A stretch of 46,298 nt of DNA from an uncultured Synergistales bacterium (GTDB lineage: Bacteria > Synergistota > Synergistia > Synergistales > Aminobacteriaceae): NCBI GenBank assembly GCA_905235395.1, contig CAJOLN010000006.1, forward strand, positions 1 to 46,298, in the 5' to 3' direction. This document shows, in pieces, positions 1 to 7,916 of this stretch (its first letter is position 1; each line of letters begins with the position of its first letter). The translations under genes were made by a program, and so were the position numbers. Under the pieces are notes generated by a model, which saw only the letters and a program-made list of their open reading frames with translations, searched no databases and was not told where the DNA came from.

Positions 1-471
1 TCAGGATGCAAAACTTTTCTGTCAGCAGAACCGCCTTTCTCTTTACCAAATGAAGTATGGACAAGCATAGACTATTTGATTCTCAATGAGAGAGCATTAA
101 GTTTTTATGCAGGCACTTCTGATTCGCATTCGGTAATAGAAATGGCACGTGAAATTCAGCGAAGAGGTGTACGCTGTCTTGTCGTAACACAGAGTGCAAA
201 GGGCGGAATGATATTCACGAATGACGGAGAATATTTTTCATTCGATGCATTCAGAATTAACGCAGTAGATCACACTGGTGCACGTGATGCATTCTGTGCA
301 GGGCTTTGTGTTTCACTTAGTGAAGGAAGACCCTTAAAGAGTGCGGCTAAATTTGCTGCTGCATGCGGTGCTCTTGCATGTACGAAAATCGGAGCGCATC
401 CGTCTCTGCCATGGCGGCATCAGGTGAGTGCATTGCTTGGTGAATCTGCCGATGATGAATATGAGCTTTAA
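1..471 (+). CDS. PfkB/ribokinase-family sugar kinase, C-terminal part (5' end outside window)
   Basis: The reading frame is open from base 1, so the N-terminus lies upstream; about 156 residues are visible. The family phosphorylates sugars or nucleosides in the cytoplasm with ATP. The visible part has the family's IDYLILNE segment, a strand-rich VVTQSAKGG stretch and the C-terminal anion-hole/catalytic-base motif, here HTGARDAF. The usual form is DTxGAGDxF, so the catalytic Asp is kept but the second Gly of GAGD is Arg. The antiporter gene starts 27 bases downstream on the same strand, so the two may be cotranscribed. The substrate cannot be told from this fragment. The family call is secure; activity is less so because of the Arg substitution. 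Confidence 0.85.
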   Translation, partial: SGCKTFLSAEPPFSLPNEVWTSIDYLILNERALSFYAGTSDSHSVIEMAREIQRRGVRCLVVTQSAKGGMIFTNDGEYFSFDAFRINAVDHTGARDAFCAGLCVSLSEGRPLKSAAKFAAACGALACTKIGAHPSLPWRHQVSALLGESADDEYEL

Positions 472-498
472 ATTTATTCCTATAGGGGGTAATTTATT

Positions 499-1815
499 TT
501 GGAGGAATACACTTACTTACTTAGCCTGTGTGTAATCATATCGTCCACAAAGATATTCAGCATAATATCCCGGCGTGCGCAATTGCCTCAGGTTGTCGGT
601 GCATTAATGGCAGGATTATTTTTTGGGCCTGCGGTGCTTGGAGCAATAACATCAAAGATGTTCGGATTTCAGTTTTGCCTTATGCCTTCACCGTTATTAT
701 CACGTCTCGCTGAACTCGGAGTTATCGTTATCATGTTCACCGCAGGAATGGAGACCGAACTTGACGAACTCAAAGCGTCAGGCAAAGTTGGTTTTGTGGT
801 TGCGCTTCTCGGAGTTATATTCCCTCTTGGAATGGGAGCGGCATTGATGTACATTTTTGATGATAACGTTACGTTTGCATCAGCTATATTCGTTGGTGCG
901 GTCTTAACAGCTACGTCAGTGTCAATCACAGTAGAGGCATTGAAGGAACTCGGCAAGATGTCAACGAAAGTAGGAAACGTAATTTTAGCGGCGGCATTGA
1001 TAGACGATATTCTTGGCCTCATCTGCTTAACTCTCGTAACGGGCATTGCAGGAGGAGACGTAAACATCTGGTTAGTTCTCGTGAGGATAATCGGATTCTT
1101 TGTATTCTTGGGAGTATGCGGGCTGTCGTATAACAACTTCATGAAATGGTATGTCGATAAGCAGGAGAAAGAGAGATTACAGCGTTATCCTGTAATGGGC
1201 TTTGCATTCTGTTTGTTTATGGCATGGGCAGCAGAAGTAGTATTCGGAGTTGCGGACATAATCGGAGCATTCGCGGCAGGAATGATAATCGCAATGTCTC
1301 CGAAGGGTCAATATATCGCGAGTAAGTTCGACACAATAGCATATCTATTATTAACTCCCGTTTTCTTTGCGAACATTGGGCTTGAAGTCACACTGCCTGC
1401 AATGTCGTATCATCTTCTTGCATTCACGATAGCACTCTTAGCAGTTGGAATAATTTCAAAGCTATTAGGGTGCGGAATTGGTGCAAAGATGTGCGGCTTC
1501 GACAATCAGCAAAGCTATCAGATAGGTCTCGGCATGGTATGCAGAGGAGAGGTTGCGCTTATAGTTGCGGGTAAGGGAATGGCCATGAATTTAATCAGTG
1601 AAGATTATCTTGGCCCAATCGTAATAATGATAATCGTCTGCACAATCATCACACCGATTTTCCTTAAAAAGGCGTTCAAAGGTCAGGACGATATTGTGGG
1701 CGATACGATATTTGAGGATTCGTTCATGATAACGGAACAGGCAGATGAACTTGCAGAAGAAATATTCCACAGGAGATTACTGCTTAACATGAGAGATCAG
1801 GCATATCATCCATAA
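499..1815 (+). CDS. CPA2-type cation:proton antiporter (KefB/NapA-like)
   Basis: A 438-residue integral membrane protein with about 12 hydrophobic segments covering residues 5-395, typical of the Na+/H+ exchanger domain. Family hallmarks are the early GALMAGLFFGPAVLG segment, FTAGMETELDELK, and the unwound-helix motif AALIDDILGL, which carries the paired acidic residues that bind and exchange cation and protons in CPA2 proteins. There is no TrkA-N or RCK domain at the C-terminus, only about 45 hydrophilic residues, so it is an exchanger without nucleotide gating. The start is a TTG at 499, chosen because AGGGGGT lies at 484-490 with 8-base spacing and the protein begins directly with the first membrane helix. 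Likely role: Na+ or K+/H+ homeostasis. Ion specificity is not determinable here. Confidence 0.9.
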   Translation: MEEYTYLLSLCVIISSTKIFSIISRRAQLPQVVGALMAGLFFGPAVLGAITSKMFGFQFCLMPSPLLSRLAELGVIVIMFTAGMETELDELKASGKVGFVVALLGVIFPLGMGAALMYIFDDNVTFASAIFVGAVLTATSVSITVEALKELGKMSTKVGNVILAAALIDDILGLICLTLVTGIAGGDVNIWLVLVRIIGFFVFLGVCGLSYNNFMKWYVDKQEKERLQRYPVMGFAFCLFMAWAAEVVFGVADIIGAFAAGMIIAMSPKGQYIASKFDTIAYLLLTPVFFANIGLEVTLPAMSYHLLAFTIALLAVGIISKLLGCGIGAKMCGFDNQQSYQIGLGMVCRGEVALIVAGKGMAMNLISEDYLGPIVIMIIVCTIITPIFLKKAFKGQDDIVGDTIFEDSFMITEQADELAEEIFHRRLLLNMRDQAYHP

Positions 1816-1824
1816 AAAAAATTT

Positions 1825-1849
1825 TGCCTCCCCGTTTAATGAGGAGGCA
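1825..1849. terminator. Bidirectional intrinsic terminator
   Basis: TGCCTCC (1825-1831) pairs with GGAGGCA (1843-1849). It is followed by TTTTCT on the plus strand and preceded by an A-run (1814-1821), which gives a U-run on the minus strand. It sits between the converging antiporter and FGGY kinase genes. Confidence 0.75.
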
Positions 1850-1853
1850 TTTT

Positions 1854-3335
1854 CTATTTCAATGTGAATGGAATATCAGGCAGTGTTAATTTCTTTCCTG
1901 GTATGTATTTTCCCGTCTCGGTCAGTCCTTCATGAAGTTTCGATTTCATATCATCAATATCTCCTACAGCATACGCACCTGCAAGAGCATTAAGAGCTAG
2001 TGCACCTCCAGTTTTGAGAGTGATAGTTTCCGCCTGAATCATATCTGCCTTAATCTGATTCCATAACGGTGATTTGCTTCCGCCTTCTGTGATTATGATT
2101 CTGTCAACTGGTGTACCTGATGCCCTGCACCTGTCTGCAATCTCTGAATACTCCCCTGCAATTGCCTCAAGAACAGCCCGCCACATTGTGAACTGATTCG
2201 TATTCATTCCCATGTTGATGAAACAGCCGTGAACATTTTCAAATCCTTTTGGGCCTCCCGTTAAATATGGAAGGAACCTTACGCCTTCAGAGCCAGCCGG
2301 AACATTCTTTGCTCCTTCACTCAGATAGTCATAATATGAATCATCGCCCTCTTTGTTGCATACATTATCTCTGAACCACCGCAAGGCCAAGCCTCCAGTC
2401 CTAACAAATCCCCAGTAAAAATATGTGTCAGGCAATGTCCCGGAATTAAATATCAAACCGTTACCTTTTTTGCTCAGGCCCGGAACGATTCCGTCAGTTG
2501 AAATGCAGAACATCGAACACGTCCCTGCAACATCAACAGCATGACCAGGTTCATATACTCCGCACGCAAGAAGAGACTGCATTGTGTCGCCTGCACCCGC
2601 ACATATCGCAATGCCTTCGGGAAGACCTGTGTACTCTGACGCTTCATGAGACAACCTGCCAATCACATCATACGGTTTCTTTATTGCAGGCATGAGTTCG
2701 TGTTTTATTCCGAGAATATCAAGCTGTTCATCAGACCATGCTTTTGCTTTCACATCATAGCCAAGTCCCCAGCCCGACATTGCTCCCCAGTCGATGAATG
2801 CATCTTCAGCTTTGAGACCTGCGAGCCTCATCAAAATATACGGAGCATTGTGAATGAATTTGCGAATGTCTTTTGCGTTCGTAGAGTTCCTGAGAAGCCA
2901 CCGTGCATGTAACGCGGGGAATAAGCATAACGGTTCAGGGTTGCCTGTTTCACGCGCCCATATGCCGAGATTCATTGACGCTAAATTATCAGCGTCTTCC
3001 TGTGTACGCGAGTCGAGATAATTTATGTACGGTGTGATTGCTATTCCTTCTTCGTTCACGCCTGCAACCCCGCATATGATTCCGTCTCCCATGACTGCCC
3101 TTATCGAATTAGGATTTATGCCCTTAGCCTTCAGTTGTTCCGCGCAAGATGTCATTCCCTTCAATACAAGCTCATAGTATTCGTGAACATTCATTTGTAC
3201 CCAGCCCGCATGAGGGTAATATAACGTTGTTGGATTTACATTAACTGCCTTCTGTGTGCCATTCTCATCATAAACTGCAACTTTCACGCTTTGAGTGCCT
3301 GCGTCAAAACAAAGATAATGATTCAAGATTATCAT
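1854..3335 (-). CDS. FGGY-family carbohydrate kinase (xylulokinase-like)
   Basis: A 493-residue cytoplasmic sugar kinase, normal length for the FGGY family, with the two actin-like ATPase halves. The N-terminus has the phosphate-loop form CFDAGTQSVKVAVYDENG. The middle shows AGAGDTMQSLLACGV and VAGTCSMF, and the C-terminal half has TEGGSKSPLWNQIKADM, the family signature ending at the nucleotide site. The GTQS spelling and overall layout favour xylulokinase-like members, but ribulose, erythritol or other polyol substrates are possible. The frame is open 17 codons further upstream. The ATG at 3335 is preferred because AGGAGG is only 4 bases ahead of it and the extension runs into the terminator of the upstream gene. 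No sugar transporter is adjacent. Confidence 0.85.
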   Translation of the reverse strand: MIILNHYLCFDAGTQSVKVAVYDENGTQKAVNVNPTTLYYPHAGWVQMNVHEYYELVLKGMTSCAEQLKAKGINPNSIRAVMGDGIICGVAGVNEEGIAITPYINYLDSRTQEDADNLASMNLGIWARETGNPEPLCLFPALHARWLLRNSTNAKDIRKFIHNAPYILMRLAGLKAEDAFIDWGAMSGWGLGYDVKAKAWSDEQLDILGIKHELMPAIKKPYDVIGRLSHEASEYTGLPEGIAICAGAGDTMQSLLACGVYEPGHAVDVAGTCSMFCISTDGIVPGLSKKGNGLIFNSGTLPDTYFYWGFVRTGGLALRWFRDNVCNKEGDDSYYDYLSEGAKNVPAGSEGVRFLPYLTGGPKGFENVHGCFINMGMNTNQFTMWRAVLEAIAGEYSEIADRCRASGTPVDRIIITEGGSKSPLWNQIKADMIQAETITLKTGGALALNALAGAYAVGDIDDMKSKLHEGLTETGKYIPGKKLTLPDIPFTLK

Positions 3336-3363
3336 TGCACCTCCTGAAAGAATTATAGCCCAT

Positions 3364-3408
3364 GAAAAAAGCCCTCCCTCATTCATTCCTGAACAAAGGA
3401 GGACTTAA
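3364..3408 (-). terminator. Intrinsic terminator of the Synerg-CTERM protein gene
   Basis: Read on the minus strand, AGTCCTCC pairs with GGAGGGCT (one G-T pair) around an 18-19-base loop and is followed by a run of six Ts. It lies just after the stop of the 3457-6936 gene and upstream of the FGGY kinase start. Confidence 0.75.
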
Positions 3409-3456
3409 TTCGTGTTTTACTCTGCGTTAAAACGTGTTACTACGTATATTACCGTC

Positions 3457-6400
3457 TTACTTTTTGCGTCTCGCAATGAATGCACCCAATACCGCAAGTG
3501 CCAATACTGAGAACCCTGTAGTGCATCCGCCGCCTCCGCTTGAACCAATTGTTGAACGTCTCGTTACCGTGACAGACAGAGTCTCCGAGTCTGTATTGCC
3601 TTCTGAATCTGTTCCCGTTATGACGAACCCAATCGGTGAATCTTCAACAAGTGTGATGTCCGTAGGTTTAAGTGTCACAGAAGCACTCTTTCCGTCATTC
3701 GCAGGAGTAAGCATTGCCCACGATCGTTCAGGTGAAATTTCAAATTCTACAGTACCTATTGCATTATTCGCGGTATACGTTACTGTTCTGGTCTCATTGA
3801 GTGCAAGTGTTACCGTTCGAGCTGATGCCGAGATTGAGAACTCATCTTCTACAGGCTCATCGCCTCCTGGTGTAACCTCTGTCTTCTCAAGTTTCACCGT
3901 AAGCACTGGCCTCGTAAGCTCCGTACCCTTAGGAATCCGGAATGCAAGATAACCCGTCTTTATGTTGGAATCATTCTTGAACTCATCAACCGTCAGCGTC
4001 TCTAAATGTCTCGGAATATCACCGTCTGCAGCTACAACTTTCATTACACGTGATACTGCCGGTTCGCCCAAAGGCCCATTAGGATAGAACACAAATGCGC
4101 CATTGTCTTTGCTGAGAAGAATCTTATCTCTGTTCGCAGTGGTAATATCAAGGTTCACACTCACAATGTACACGTGATCTTCAGCTTCTGCTGTGCCATC
4201 AAGCTCAGGAAGTCGAACAACTCTGCAAAGGTCATAGTCGTCATTCGACAGCATTGCATTAAGTTCTGCATCAGTTCTCGTCCAGTCATTACTGACCACA
4301 ACGTGATTGATTCTGCCGCCTGTATCATCACTGATTCTGTAATATTCTCTCCCGTTAGTGTATACCGTAGAGCTGATAAGATCCCAGCTTACCATTGTTG
4401 AGAATGAAGTATTATACTGAGGAGTGAATGTACTTGTTGCAGTTGTCGTAACAGTTACTTCAACTGTATCTTCTGTAACCTGAACTTCCTCTGGGAGCTT
4501 ATCAACATCAAACGCAAGAATAGGTTCGTACACAACGCCAGGCTCTAAGTAAGTGACGATAACGATAACACCAGGAAGTGCACCGCTCGGATCATCTTCG
4601 TCAGGAATAACATCAACAAAATCTCCGTTGCTGTTCAGGAAGACCGCTTCGTTTCCGTTATCCTCTGCTGCCGCTATAACTCTGCTTGCTGATGATCTGA
4701 CATTACGACCGTTATTGTTTGATGATTCGTCTCTGCCAAACTCGTCAGCCTTGTAGCGAGGATTTTTGAAAAATATGGGTTGCTGCCCATAAAAAATTTT
4801 GTCAGTTTTGTGGGTAGTGTCATGGAATCCACCATCTAACAGTATCCCAGGGAATGAACCTCCTGATGTCAATTTTTTGCCTGTGAGTTGTCCAGCAAGG
4901 AAGGCATTAGCTTTCTGATTCTGCGCATCTTTGTTTACATTGTAGATTTGAATTTTATCTTTATCAGCTCTTTGGAAATTTCCGCCACTTGCGCCGCCAA
5001 ATCCTATACGATTAACCATTTCTCTTTGTCTATCCAGATCGTTGAGCGTGATATTGACGTTTTCGCCCGCTGCTTTAGCTTGATCCACTGTGAACCCCAT
5101 GGTCTGCAATGCATCATCAGTTGACCGTTTTGAGTTTTCACCAAGTTTATCAGGGTCAGGAGTCAAGTCGTTGGGAAGATTATAAGTGGGTTCTTCAGTT
5201 ACAGTCTGATACTCAACATTCTCTTCGACTGCTTCTCCTGTTTGAGTTTCATCTTCTATCGGCTCATTTCCAGCGATATTGTTCTTCTGGTCTTTCTCTT
5301 CCTGTGTCTCCTCCTCAGGTTCTCTTCCGGGAGCTGCTGTAACATTTATCTTAATTGCATCGCACTTTGTTGAACCTGAAACTACTTCATCTTCATCATC
5401 TGCCTCGATTGTCTCTGTAACCCTGACGACTACATCATAGCCGTCATCTGTCGGTGCTACATCAGCATCAGGATTGATCGTTAATGTTGTTCCGCTCAGT
5501 GTTGCCCATTCAGGCCCTGAAACCTTCTCGTAGGTCAACGTTCCGCCACTTCCCGCTGTTCCAGTGAATGTTACTGTCTGAGGAGCATCTCCTGCTGTAA
5601 TTTCAACAGAATATGAGCTGGCCTCGATTGAGGGCTTCGGTGTCGGAGGAATATTTTTAACCACTGATATGGTTAATGCCGCTTTTGCTGTTCCTGATCT
5701 GCGACCGGTTGCTGTCTCAGTTACTGTTACTGTTGCTGAGTACGTTTTTGTTGTATCTACATCATTACCAGGATTCAAAGTGAGATTACGGTTCGCTTCA
5801 TTGAAAGTTACCCATGAAGGTTTAGACACTGAAAATTCCAGTGTTCCGTTATCTGGTCCCGGAGCCGCAGTAAATGAAACCACCCTAGTATCTATCCCTC
5901 TTGTAAGGGTAAGAGCCTGAAGTCCCCCACTCATTCTGATGCTAGGCGTTGTGAAAGGAGGAGCAGTTACAGTAATGGGTATATCAATGTCCTTCATTCC
6001 TGTTGTCCAGCCTGGTGCCCTCTCTGTAACTCTGGCTTTGAGAGTGTAGACTGTGCCGGCCTCTGTTGCCTCTGTTTCTAGAACAGGCTGAATCGCTACT
6101 GTACCGTTAGGAAGAACTAATGCCCACGAAGGCCCATCAACTTTGCTGTATGCCAGTGTTGACGTTGACTCTGCTGCCGCTGTTTTTGTACCGATGAGGG
6201 TTACTATACTTGCAACTTCCTGTCCTGCAACTACAGTTATGCTTGCGGGGCTTGCTGAGATGTCAGGCTCAAGCGTTCCAATATAGCCTACGCCGATGTT
6301 GAACGTAGCAAGATATGTTCCAACTTTGTCGTGTGCTGTCTCTGTTACCCTGATTACGAGTTGAAATTCACCAGTTACACCTTCAGGTGGTTCAAAGGTA

Positions 6401-6936
6401 ATCGTGTTACCGCTCAGTGTTGCCCAATCAGGCCCTGAAACCTTCTCGTAGGTCAACGTTCCGCCCTGGCTTGCTGTTGCTGTGATTGTTCTTGTCGCTG
6501 ACACACCGGGAGCTAGGGTTACGCTCAATATGTCCGCTGGAACTGTCGGTGTCGGTGTCGGGTAATCAACAGTTACATCAATTGTCCTTGTCCCTGTTGC
6601 AGTCGACGGACCCCCGTGTCCTGATATATCACCATAGGTTTCAGTTACACTTACCGTTATTGTGTAAGGTCCAGGTGTAGCTGTTGCCGGAGCAGTAACC
6701 GTTAACGTTGAACCGTCGATTGTTGCCCAATCCGCTGCTGTTCCGTCCGTTATAGTGATAGCACTCAGTGTTCCGCCTTCGTTGCCAGGCGTAGCAGTGA
6801 GAGACACTGTTGCAGAAGCTCCTGCTGTAATAGTGACACTTGAAGGGTCAGCCGTTATCTCAGGAGAAGCTGCGAATGCACTGCCCGTAAATGCAAGCAA
6901 TGCACATATCGTTAATAATGCGAAAAACTTTTTCAT
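3457..6936 (-). CDS. Large secreted surface protein with Ig-like repeats and Synerg-CTERM sorting signal
   Basis: A 1159-residue exported protein. Residues 1-22 are a clear signal peptide (MKKFFALLTICALL..., cut after AFA). About five tandem beta-rich modules of roughly 90-100 residues follow, each opening with xIxASPxSxxVTAG-like segments and most carrying GTLTYEKVSGPxWATL or a relative, as in Ig-like/cadherin-like putative Ig domains. Next comes an acidic Glu-rich linker (around residues 550-610), then a larger unique region, a last Ig-like module and the C-terminus. The last 28 residues are SSGGGGC, a hydrophobic helix and ARRKK, matching Synerg-CTERM, a signal thought to be removed during surface anchoring. 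The start at 6936 is set by the signal peptide and AAAGGAGTG upstream; an earlier in-frame codon at 6993 has no signal-peptide logic. The gene is monocistronic, with its own promoter and terminator. Adhesin or surface-layer function is inference. Confidence 0.85.
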   Translation of the reverse strand: MKKFFALLTICALLAFTGSAFAASPEITADPSSVTITAGASATVSLTATPGNEGGTLSAITITDGTAADWATIDGSTLTVTAPATATPGPYTITVSVTETYGDISGHGGPSTATGTRTIDVTVDYPTPTPTVPADILSVTLAPGVSATRTITATASQGGTLTYEKVSGPDWATLSGNTITFEPPEGVTGEFQLVIRVTETAHDKVGTYLATFNIGVGYIGTLEPDISASPASITVVAGQEVASIVTLIGTKTAAAESTSTLAYSKVDGPSWALVLPNGTVAIQPVLETEATEAGTVYTLKARVTERAPGWTTGMKDIDIPITVTAPPFTTPSIRMSGGLQALTLTRGIDTRVVSFTAAPGPDNGTLEFSVSKPSWVTFNEANRNLTLNPGNDVDTTKTYSATVTVTETATGRRSGTAKAALTISVVKNIPPTPKPSIEASSYSVEITAGDAPQTVTFTGTAGSGGTLTYEKVSGPEWATLSGTTLTINPDADVAPTDDGYDVVVRVTETIEADDEDEVVSGSTKCDAIKINVTAAPGREPEEETQEEKDQKNNIAGNEPIEDETQTGEAVEENVEYQTVTEEPTYNLPNDLTPDPDKLGENSKRSTDDALQTMGFTVDQAKAAGENVNITLNDLDRQREMVNRIGFGGASGGNFQRADKDKIQIYNVNKDAQNQKANAFLAGQLTGKKLTSGGSFPGILLDGGFHDTTHKTDKIFYGQQPIFFKNPRYKADEFGRDESSNNNGRNVRSSASRVIAAAEDNGNEAVFLNSNGDFVDVIPDEDDPSGALPGVIVIVTYLEPGVVYEPILAFDVDKLPEEVQVTEDTVEVTVTTTATSTFTPQYNTSFSTMVSWDLISSTVYTNGREYYRISDDTGGRINHVVVSNDWTRTDAELNAMLSNDDYDLCRVVRLPELDGTAEAEDHVYIVSVNLDITTANRDKILLSKDNGAFVFYPNGPLGEPAVSRVMKVVAADGDIPRHLETLTVDEFKNDSNIKTGYLAFRIPKGTELTRPVLTVKLEKTEVTPGGDEPVEDEFSISASARTVTLALNETRTVTYTANNAIGTVEFEISPERSWAMLTPANDGKSASVTLKPTDITLVEDSPIGFVITGTDSEGNTDSETLSVTVTRRSTIGSSGGGGCTTGFSVLALAVLGAFIARRKK
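5492..5547. repeat. 56-bp intragenic direct repeat, copy 1
   Basis: This segment matches 6410-6465 at 55 of 56 positions by eye. It encodes the GTLTYEKVSGPEWATLSG part of one Ig-like module. Sequence outside the 56 bases is much more diverged. Confidence 0.85.
6410..6465. repeat. 56-bp intragenic direct repeat, copy 2
   Basis: Second copy of the repeat at 5492-5547, in the same orientation and reading frame. It encodes GTLTYEKVSGPDWATLSG. The single visible difference is an A/T change in the GP-W context. Confidence 0.85.
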
Positions 6937-7022
6937 AAAAACAAAGCACTCCTTTCGGATAAATTTAATGATTGAATCTGTCTGATGTAACACTACGTAA
7001 TATACGCAGAATTATATTTGAG

Positions 7023-7050
7023 ATTTTACACTGCTATATTTTTTTGTCAA
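7023..7050 (-). promoter_or_regulatory. Sigma-70-type promoter for the Synerg-CTERM protein gene
   Basis: On the minus strand TTGACA (7050-7045) and TAAAAT (7028-7023) are separated by 16 bases. It lies about 87 bases ahead of the start codon at 6936, leaving a sizeable untranslated leader. Confidence 0.6.
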
Positions 7051-7058
7051 TTCATAAC

Positions 7059-7916
7059 TCACGCATTTAACCCCAAAATCGATAACGCATTCTCAGAAAA
7101 TATTTTCCTCTTTTCATTTTCACTTAACGGAAGTCCATTCATTAACATCATGCTCTCTCTCTGACTTGCCCATGGCGAATCACTTCCAAATATCACGCGT
7201 TCTGCTCCAAATTCACGAATCATTCTCACAAATTCTTCTGCACATAACATTCTGCATTCATCTTCGTTGGAATAATAGCCGTCATCACTGGGAGTGAATG
7301 CGCCGAGTGAAAATGCCGTGTCGATGTATACATGTGTGCTCGAAAACAGCTCAAGAGATTCATTCCAGCACCGCCAGCCTCCCATATGCGCAAGTATGAC
7401 TCTCTCATTGCCTGATGATTTCAATGCCCGCAGAATTTTTTCAGGCATCGCGTTTTCATTGCCGGGAAATCCGATGTCATAGCCTGCATGAATCATTACA
7501 CATAGGCCAAGTTCACCTGCACATTCAAGAATTCGTATGTACCTCTCATCATCAATGGGTGCGTTCTGGTACACAGGGTGAAGTTTGATTCCCTTTATGC
7601 CATTTTCAGATATGCGCCCCAACTCCGAAGCGTAATCTTCAAAGTCAGGGTGCATTGCTCCGAATGAAAGTATTCCCGTCGAATCAAATTCATCATTGAT
7701 ATTAATGGAAGAATTGTTGATACTGATGACCTGATTCGGATTCGTCGCTACTGGCTGAATAACTGAGCATGATATTCCAGACTCACGCATTGACTTCATG
7801 AGGCCGTTCACAGTTCCGTCAGTGAATGCGGCTGTGTGACTCTTGGCCTTCAGCGAATCAATTGCACGTTTCGCAATCTTATCCGGGAATGTGTGAGTGT
7901 GAATGTCAATCATCAC
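7059..7916 (-). CDS. Amidohydrolase family 2 (TIM-barrel metal-dependent hydrolase)
   Basis: A 285-residue cytoplasmic protein of the amidohydrolase-2 family, whose members hydrolyse or decarboxylate cyclic and aromatic acids with a divalent metal. Metal-site motifs are in family order: N-terminal DIHTHTFP, then IKLHPVY, MIHAGYD, LAHMGGWRC, and C-terminal FGSDSPWASQ with the catalytic Asp. The gene overlaps the end of the upstream symporter by 11 bases, so it is probably translated by coupling. The start is GTG at 7916, with ATG at 7913 the alternative. Pairing with a sodium/solute symporter suggests the hydrolase acts on the imported compound. Substrate is unknown. Confidence 0.85.
   Translation of the reverse strand: MMIDIHTHTFPDKIAKRAIDSLKAKSHTAAFTDGTVNGLMKSMRESGISCSVIQPVATNPNQVISINNSSININDEFDSTGILSFGAMHPDFEDYASELGRISENGIKGIKLHPVYQNAPIDDERYIRILECAGELGLCVMIHAGYDIGFPGNENAMPEKILRALKSSGNERVILAHMGGWRCWNESLELFSSTHVYIDTAFSLGAFTPSDDGYYSNEDECRMLCAEEFVRMIREFGAERVIFGSDSPWASQRESMMLMNGLPLSENEKRKIFSENALSILGLNA

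Noticed and set aside
3336-3386. 17-codon N-terminal extension of the FGGY kinase
   Set aside because: It runs into the terminator of the neighbouring gene. The ATG at 3335 has AGGAGG ahead and begins the standard domain.
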